Assembly (NCBI GenBank): GCA_029168955.1
Contig: JAPDOI010000296.1
Location: 62,001 to 126,000 of the forward strand
Source of the DNA: Aplectana chamaeleonis
Lineage: Eukaryota; Nematoda; Chromadorea; Rhabditida; Cosmocercidae
DNA length: 64,000 nt
Direction: 5' to 3'
Numbering within the stretch: the stretch's first letter is position 1; each line of letters begins with the position of its first letter. The notes beneath the pieces were generated by a model. It had not been told where the DNA came from and made no database searches. It worked only from the letters and a program-made list of their open reading frames with translations. Positions 59,701-64,000 of the stretch are shown one piece after another. A program made the translations under genes and the position numbers.

Positions 59701-62700
59701 GGGGGCCACGAATTGCCAGCTGAACGCTCCGCCATCTACCGGTTGTGAGGGGCAGTGAAAGCCGGGTGAGGGGGCCACGAATTGCCGGCTGAGCGCTCCG
59801 CCATCTACCGGTTGTGAGGGGGCAGTGAAAGCCGGGTGAGGGGGCCACGAATTGCCGGCTGAGCGCTCCGCCATCTACCGGTTGTGAGGGGCAGTGAAAG
59901 CGGGTGGAGGGGGCCACGAATTGCCGGCTGAGCGCTCCGCCATCTACCGGTTGTGAGGGGGCAGTGAAAGCCGGGTGAGGGGGCCACGAATTGCCGGCTG
60001 AGCGCTCCGCCATCTACCAACTGAGAAGGCAGTGAAAGCGGGGTGAGGGGGCCACGAATTGCCGGCTGAGCGCTCCGCCATCTACCGGTTGTGAGGGGGC
60101 AGTGAAAGCCGGGTGAGGGGGCCACGAATTGCCAGCTGAGCGCTCCGCCATCTACCGGCTGAGGGGGCAGTGAAAGCCCCGTGAGGGGGCCACGAATTGC
60201 CGGCTGAGCGCTCCGCCATCTACCGGCTGAGGGGGCAGTGAAAGCCGGGTGAGGGGGCCACGAATTGCCGGCTGAGCGCTCCGCCATCTACCGGTTGTGA
60301 GGGGGCAGTGAAAGCCGGGTGAGGGGGCCACGAATTGCCGGCTGAGCGCTCCGCCATCTACCGGTTGTGAGGGGGCAGTGAAAGCCGGGTGAGGGGGCCA
60401 CGAATTGCCGGCTGAGCGCTCCGCCATCTACCGGCTGAGGGGGCAGTGAAAGCGGGGAGAAGGGGCCACGAATTGCCGGCTGAGCGCTCCGCCATCTACC
60501 GGTTGTGAGGGGGCAGTGAAAGCCGGGTGAGGGGGCCACGAATTGCCGGCTGAGCGCTCCACCATTTATCGGCTGAGGGGCAGTGAACGCGGGGTGAGGG
60601 GGCCACGAATTTCCGGCTGAGCGCTCCGCCATCTACCGGCTGAGGGGGCAGTGAAAGCTGGGTGAGTGGGCCACGAATTGCCGGCTGAGCGCTCCGCCAT
60701 CTACCGGTTGTGAGGGGGCAGTGAAAGCTGGGTGAGGGGGCCACGAATTGCCGGCTGAGCGCTCCGCCATCTACCGGTTGTGAGGGCAGTGAAGGCCGGG
60801 TGAGGGGGCCACGAATTTCCGGCTGAGCGCTCCGCCATCTACCGGCTGAGGGGGCAGTGAAAGCGGGGTGAAGGGGCCACGAATTGCCGGCTGAGCGCTC
60901 CGCCATCTACCGGTTGTGAGGGGCAGTGAAAGCCGGGTGAGGGGGCCGCGAACTCCCGGCTGGGCGCTCCGCCCTCTACCGGCTGAGGGGGCAGTGAAAG
61001 CGGGGAGAAGGGGCCACGAATTGCCGGCTGAGAGCTCCGCCATTTATCGGCTGAGGGGGCAGTGAAAGCCGGGTGAGGGGGCCACGAATTGCCGGCTGAG
61101 CGCTCCGCCATCTACCGGTTGTGAGAGGGCAGTGAAAGCCGGGTGAGGGGGCCACGAATTGCCGGCTGAGCGCTCCGCCATCTACCGGCTGAGGGGGCAG
61201 TGAAAGCGGGGTGAGGGGCCACGAATTGCCGGCTGAGCGCTCCGCCATCTACCGGTTGTGAGGGGCAGTGAAAGCCGGGTGAGGGGCCACGAATTGCCGG
61301 CTGAGCGCTCCGCCATCTACCGGTTGTGAGGGCAGTGAAAGCCGGGTGAGGGGCCGCGAATTGCCGGCTGAGCGCTCCGCCATTTACCGGCTGAAGGGGC
61401 AGTGAAAGCGGGGTGAGGGGGCCACGAATTGCCGGCTGGGCGCCCCGCCACCTACCGGCTGAGTGGGCAGTGAAATGCGGGTGAGGGGGCCACGAATTGC
61501 CGGCTGAGCGCTCCGCCCTCTACCGGCTGAGGGGGCAGTGAAAGCCGGGTGAGGGGGCCACGAATTGCCAGCTGAGCGCTCCGCCATCTACCGGCTGAGG
61601 GGGCAGTGAAAGCCGGGGTGAGGGGGCCACGAATTGCCGGCTGAGCGCTCCGCCATCTACCGGCTGAGGGGGCAGTGAAAGCGGGGTGAGGGGGCCACGA
61701 ATTGCCGGCTGAGCGCTCCGCCATCTACCGGCTGAGGGGGCAGTGAAAGCGGGGTGAGGGGGCCACGAATTGCCGGCTGAGCGCTCCGCCATCTACCGGT
61801 TGTGAGGGGGCAGTGAAAGCCGGGTGAGGGGGCCACGAATTGCCGGCTGAGCGCTCCGCCATCTACCGGCTGAGGGGGCAGTGAAAGCGGGGTGAGGGGC
61901 CACGAATTGCCGGCTGAGCGCTCCGCCATCTACCGGTTGTGAGTGGGCAGTGAAAGCCGGGTGAGGGGCCACGAATTGCCGGCTGAGCGCTCCGCCATCT
62001 ACCGGTTGTGAGGGGGCAGTGAAAGCCGGGTGAGGGGGCCACGAATTGCCGGCTGAGCGCTCCGCCATCTACCGGCTGAGGGGGCAGTGAAAGCGGGGTG
62101 AGGGGGCCACGAATTGCCGGCTGAGCGCTCCGCCATCTACCGGTTGTGAGGCAGTGAAAGCCGGGTGAGGGGGCCACGAATTGCCGACTGAGCGCTCCGC
62201 CATCTACCGGCTGAGGGGCAGCGAAAGCGGGGTGAGGGGGCCACGAATTGCCGGCTGAGCGCTCCGCCATCTACCGGTTGTGAGGGGGCAGTGAAAGCCG
62301 GGTGAGGGGGCCACGAATTGCCGGCTGAGCGCTCCGCCATCTACCGGCTGAGGGGGCAGTGAAAGCCGGGTGAGGGGGCCACGAATTGCCGGCTGAGCGC
62401 TCCGCCATCTACCGGTTGTGAGGGGGCAGTGAAAGCCGGGTGAGGGGGCCACGAATTGCCGGCTGAGCGCTCCGCCATCTACCGGTTGTGAGGGGGCAGT
62501 GAAAGCCGGGTGAGGGGGCCACGAATTGCCGGCTGAGCGCTCCGCCATCTACCGGCTGAGGGGGCAGTGAAAGCCCCGTGAGGGGGCCACGAATTGCCGG
62601 CTGAGCGCTCCGCCATCTACCGGCTGAAGGGGCAGTGAAAGCGGGGTGAGGGGGCCACGAATTGCCGGCTGAGCGCTCCGCCATCTACCGGCTGAGGGGG

Positions 62701-64000
62701 CAGTGAAAGCGGGGAGAAGGGGCCACGAATTGCCGGCTGAGAGCTCCGCCATCTACCGGCTGAGGGGGCAGTGAAAGCCGGGTGAGGGGGCCACGAATTG
62801 CCGGCTGAGCGCTCCGCCATTTATCGGCTGAGGGGGCAGTGAAAGCCGGGTGAGGGGGCCACGAATTGCCGGCTGAGCGCTCCGCCATCTACCGGCTGAA
62901 GGGGCAGTGAAAGCGGGGTGAGGGGGCCACGAATTGCCGGCTGAGAGCTCCGCCATCTACCGGCTGAGGGGGCAGTGAAAGCGGGGTGAGGGGGCCACGA
63001 ATTGCCGGCTGAGCGCTCCGCCATCTACCGGTTGTGAGGGGGCAGTGAAAGCGGGGTGAGGGGGCCACGAATTGCCGGCTGAGAGCTCCGCCATCTACCG
63101 GCTGAGGGGGCAGTGAAATCCGGGTGAGGGGGCCACGAATTGCCGGCTGAGCGCTCCGCCATCTACCGGCTGAGGGGGCAGTGAAAGCCGGGTGAGGGGG
63201 CCACGAATTGCCGGCTGAGAGCTCCGCCATCTACCGGCTGAGGGGGGGGGGCAGTGAAAGCCGGGTGAGGGGGGCACGAATTGCCGGCTGAGCGCTCCGC
63301 CATCTACCGGCTGAAGGGGCAGTGAAAGCGGGGTGAGGGGGCCACGAATTGCCGGCTGAGCGCTCCGCCATCTACCGGCTGAGGGGCAGTGAAAGCCGGG
63401 TGAGGGGGCCACGAATTGCCGGCTGAGCGCTCCGCCATCTACCGGTTGTGAGGGGCAGTGAAAGCCGGGGTGAGGGGGCCACGAATTGCCGGCTGAGCGC
63501 TCCGCCATCTACCGGCTGAGGGGGCAGTGAAAGCGGGGTGAGGGGGCCACGAATTGCCGGCTGAGCGCTCCGCCATCTACCGGCTGAGGGGGCAGTGAAA
63601 GCGGGGTGAGGGGGCCACGAATTGCCGGCTGAGCGCTCCGCCATCTACCGGCTGAGGGGGCAGTGAAAGCCGGGTGAGGGGGCCACGAATTGCCGGCTGA
63701 GCGCTCCGCCATCTACCGGTTGTGAGGGGGCAGTGAAAGCCGGGTGAGGGGGCCACGAATTGCCGGCTGAGCGCTCCGCCATCTACCGGCTGAGGGGGCA
63801 GTGAAAGCCCCGTGAGGGGGCCACGAATTGCCGGCTGAGCGCTCCGCCATCTACCGGCTGAAGGGGCAGTGAAAGCCGGGTGAGGGGGCCACGAATTGCC
63901 GGCTGAGCGCTCCGCCATCTACCGGCTGAGGGGGCAGTGAAAGCCGGGTGAGGGGGCCACGAATTGCCGGCTGAGCGCTCCGCCATCTACCGGTTGTGAG
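47783..64000. repeat. 68/70-bp GC-rich satellite array, about 235 units
   Basis: The main unit is 68 bp, from CTGAGGGGGCAGTGAAAGCG through GGGTGAGGGGGCCACGAATT and GCCGGCTGAGCGCTCC to GCCATCTACCGG. A 70-bp variant has TTGTGAGGGGG for CTGAGGGGG, and rarer units lose one or a few bases. The array starts after a 60-bp spacer from N12 and runs off the window. The plus strand is G-rich, with a GAGCGCTC palindrome. The minus strand has no stop in two of three frames and TAGATG in the third, so 67-codon ORFs tile every three units. All units are head to tail; I saw no inserted element. Confidence 0.97.

Noticed and set aside
47723..64000. Dozens of 67-182 codon minus-strand ORFs starting MAERSAGNSW
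   Set aside because: They are the satellite unit read in three phases; length and start follow from the 68/70-bp period and the TAGATG word. No gene was annotated.
47783..64000. CRISPR array
   Set aside because: Continuous tandem units without unique spacers: a satellite.

Overview
The window is eukaryotic, intron-bearing and very repeat-rich. It looks like a clade V (strongylid, hookworm-type) parasitic nematode. This rests on the short TTTTCAG-type splice acceptors, an RTE-clade retrotransposon with a very short 3' UTR, Tc1-family elements with terminal direct repeats, and a high density of short palindromic elements flanked by TTAA. The species is inferred, not proven, and no complete host gene is visible.

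Layout. 1-3350: solo, abutting and nested palindromic elements. 3352-11170: a nest in which a TTAA-flanked element is split by a Tc1-like transposon (TA/TA flanks; transposase pseudogene at 3980-5043), and one Tc1 end is split in turn by an RTE retrotransposon between two (TA)n tracts (endonuclease plus a 725-codon reverse transcriptase ORF). 11175-24900: more TTAA elements, small TAA-flanked elements of PIF/Harbinger type, a terminal-repeat element with 41-bp minisatellites around a decayed coding segment, and a ~1.1-kb family present twice. 24650-28740: a CR1-like LINE remnant, a 2.5-kb long-terminal-inverted-repeat element, and a hairpin element with a hammerhead-like core. 28740-33460: mostly unassigned sequence with foldbacks and one good internal exon (31328-31432).

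33500-41910 is an almost perfect 8.4-kb inverted duplication (arms ~4.2 kb). Its centre is a palindromic Tc1-derived element, and each arm carries another palindromic Tc1-derived element plus a 60-nt exon-like segment, antisense in the left arm and sense in the right. 42000-47780: further foldbacks and two more exon-like segments. The four best plus-strand exon candidates (31328-31432, 41683-41742, 45876-46010, 46175-46255) all have lengths divisible by three and are open in phase 0. They could belong to one host gene whose introns were filled by these elements.

47783-64000 is a GC-rich satellite with a 68-bp unit and a 70-bp variant, about 235 copies, with block-like higher-order variants, running off the window edge. 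The many antisense ORFs in it are a product of repeat length and of a TAGATG stop-start word; they are not annotated as genes.

The main theme is how elements interact. Within-window empty/filled site comparisons fix TTAA and TAA as target sites, two elements share one TTAA, and the order of insertion can be read from the nesting.
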